A DNA stretch of 64,000 bases from contig NZ_FXUT01000001.1 in assembly GCF_900183385.1 (NCBI RefSeq), forward strand, positions 62,001 through 126,000. The letters run 5' to 3'. This document shows, piece by piece, positions 62,887-64,000 of the stretch. The stretch's first letter is position 1; each line of letters starts with the position of its first letter. Made by a program: the position numbers and the translations under genes. The notes under the pieces were generated by a model. It was not told the origin of the DNA. It worked only from the letters and a program-made list of their open reading frames with translations, and did not search any database. This DNA is from Listeria costaricensis. Lineage in GTDB: Bacteria; Bacillota; Bacilli; Lactobacillales; Listeriaceae.

Positions 62887-64000
62887 ATGGAGATGAAGAA
62901 ATGGCTGTCAGGAGCACTGCTTGCATCGGTTCTTGTACCGTTTGCACCGATTGATACAGAAGCTTTTACGGCGGAACAACGGGATCAAGCCTATGAAGAT
63001 TTTACAAAGATGTATTGGGATAGCAGTGAAGCGTATTTTTATACCTACAGCGACCATGAGATTCACAGTGAACATGCAGTTGGTCCGGATAACGGGCTTT
63101 ACACGGACTACTGGTGGGAAGCACAATTATTTGAAATGGAACTCGATCGTTACGCGCGAACAGGAAGTGCTGATTCGCGCGCAATGATCGATCAGATTTA
63201 TGACGGTTTTTATGCGGCCTATCCTGACTTCCTTGAGAATGACTGGAATGATGATATTGGCTGGTGGGCAAGAGGACTGATTCGTGCCTATGAAATGACA
63301 GGCGAGGAGCGCTTCCTCACGACTTCCAAGGAAATGTTCGACTATATCTATCAATTTCAGGACGAGACTTATGGCGGCGGGATCTGGTGGAAAAATGTCG
63401 ATGTGGGTGATGGCGACAAAAATGAAAAAAATGTGGCGACGAACGCAACGGCTGTTTACACCGCTATGCATTTATATGCGGCAACAGGAGATGCGTCTTA
63501 TTTAGACAAAGCAGAGTCTCTTTTTGCCTGGTTGGAAGATCGTTTTTATAATGATGGCCATATTTTAGATCATATTTCTGGCGATGATGTGATTTATAGC
63601 TGGGATTGGACCTATAATAGTGGAACTTATGCAACAGCTGCACTGGAGCTCTATCTGGAGACTGGGGATGTGAAGTATCTAAATGAAGCCAATACAGCAG
63701 TCAATTGGGCGATTCAAAATATGACGTCTTCGGAAACACTGCTCTATGAGGGACAGGACGATACGGGCGGATTTAAAGCCATTTTGACGCGTAGTCTGCG
63801 TGATTTGGCGGACAGAGCTGGTCAAACGCAATATGAAGAATTTTTGACGGATAATGCCACGCAAGCAGTGAATCATTTGAATCAAAATGGGATTGGTGCG
63901 TACGACTGGACGGCGCCTACATCTAATACGGATGCCATTCAGAGTCTTTCTGCAGCCGCATCTGTAGCTGTTTTAATGCAGGCTAAGCCAGATGATTATA
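62887..64000 (+). CDS. Secreted GH76 endo-alpha-1,6-mannanase family protein, 3' end beyond window
   Basis: At least 371 residues, open to the window edge. A short basic start MEMKKWLSG is followed by a hydrophobic segment ALLASVLVPFAPI and a likely signal peptidase site near TEA-FT, residues 26-27; no lipobox Cys. The family 76 Asp pair is D122-D123 in NDWNDDIGWWARG. Further signature parts are YGGGIWWKNV, and IYSWDWTYNSGTYATAALELY. It should act outside the cell on alpha-1,6-mannan. Start is ATG at 62887; an alternative is ATG at 62893. The ribosome site is weak. Confidence 0.85.
   Translation, partial: MEMKKWLSGALLASVLVPFAPIDTEAFTAEQRDQAYEDFTKMYWDSSEAYFYTYSDHEIHSEHAVGPDNGLYTDYWWEAQLFEMELDRYARTGSADSRAMIDQIYDGFYAAYPDFLENDWNDDIGWWARGLIRAYEMTGEERFLTTSKEMFDYIYQFQDETYGGGIWWKNVDVGDGDKNEKNVATNATAVYTAMHLYAATGDASYLDKAESLFAWLEDRFYNDGHILDHISGDDVIYSWDWTYNSGTYATAALELYLETGDVKYLNEANTAVNWAIQNMTSSETLLYEGQDDTGGFKAILTRSLRDLADRAGQTQYEEFLTDNATQAVNHLNQNGIGAYDWTAPTSNTDAIQSLSAAASVAVLMQAKPDDY

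Noticed and set aside
1-64000. CRISPR arrays, tRNA or rRNA genes, insertion sequences
   Set aside because: No regularly spaced repeats, no cloverleaf sequences and no transposase frames were seen on either strand.

Overview
The window comes from a low-to-mid GC Gram-positive bacterium of the Firmicutes, and the gene order points to the family Listeriaceae. I base this on remembered synteny with Listeria monocytogenes (glcK, comG, gcvT-gcvPA-gcvPB, the efp/accBC/folD/xseAB/ispA/dxs block, argR-recN, ptb-buk-bkd, gnd-lisRK, a tcsA-type lipoprotein with a nucleoside ABC importer, ymfFHIM-pgsA) and on a 31-residue Prli42-like miniprotein gene. Mannoside genes follow pgsA, where I would expect cinA-recA. 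That suggests a Listeria species outside the L. monocytogenes group, but I cannot name the species.

Layout. 1-2853: end of a rhomboid protease with TPR repeats, yqgQ, glucokinase and a lipoprotein. 2884-6509 (minus): the comG operon for the DNA-uptake pseudopilus, with a very short comGG at its end. 6850-10996: a one-aptamer glycine riboswitch and the glycine cleavage genes. 11087-12820 (minus): rhodanese and two membrane proteins (yqhL, yqhP, yqhQ). 12940-20869: Xaa-Pro peptidase, EF-P, biotin carboxylase subunits, Asp23 protein, nusB, folD, xseAB and ispA. 21055-26565: cold-shock protein, dxs, tlyA, argR, recN. 26698-33639: ptb-buk-lpdV-bkdAA-bkdAB-bkdB, which makes branched-chain acyl-CoA and butyryl-phosphate type products. 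33786-36689: prli42 (minus), an M20 peptidase, gnd. 36907-40630: the LisRK two-component system, then a lipoprotein YidC, a small membrane protein and acylphosphatase on the minus strand. 40753-46779: DUF1033 protein, type 2 IPP isomerase, TrhO, a YitT-family protein and the FtsK/SpoIIIE translocase. 47046-52022: nucleoside-binding lipoprotein and its ABC importer. 52150-57254: M16-like pair YmfF/YmfH, an SDR, RodZ-like YmfM and PgsA.

57252-64000 is the accessory part: GH125 exo-alpha-1,6-mannosidase, two ABC sugar permeases, a sugar-binding lipoprotein, a cytoplasmic GH76 and a secreted GH76 that runs off the window. Together they read as a locus for alpha-1,6-mannan breakdown: an outside endo-mannanase, import of manno-oligosaccharides, then inside trimming to mannose. 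No ATPase for the importer and no regulator are present. A 20-bp sequence containing a perfect 16-bp palindrome occurs twice, 166 bp apart, around the start of this locus and is the best operator candidate.

Other unusual points are three mutually crossing complementary segments after bkdB, a 20-bp palindrome nested in a second inverted repeat upstream of the nucleoside importer, a hairpin abutting the csp ribosome site, and many TTG/GTG starts that are decided by Shine-Dalgarno spacing. I saw no tRNA, rRNA, CRISPR array, insertion sequence or prophage gene.
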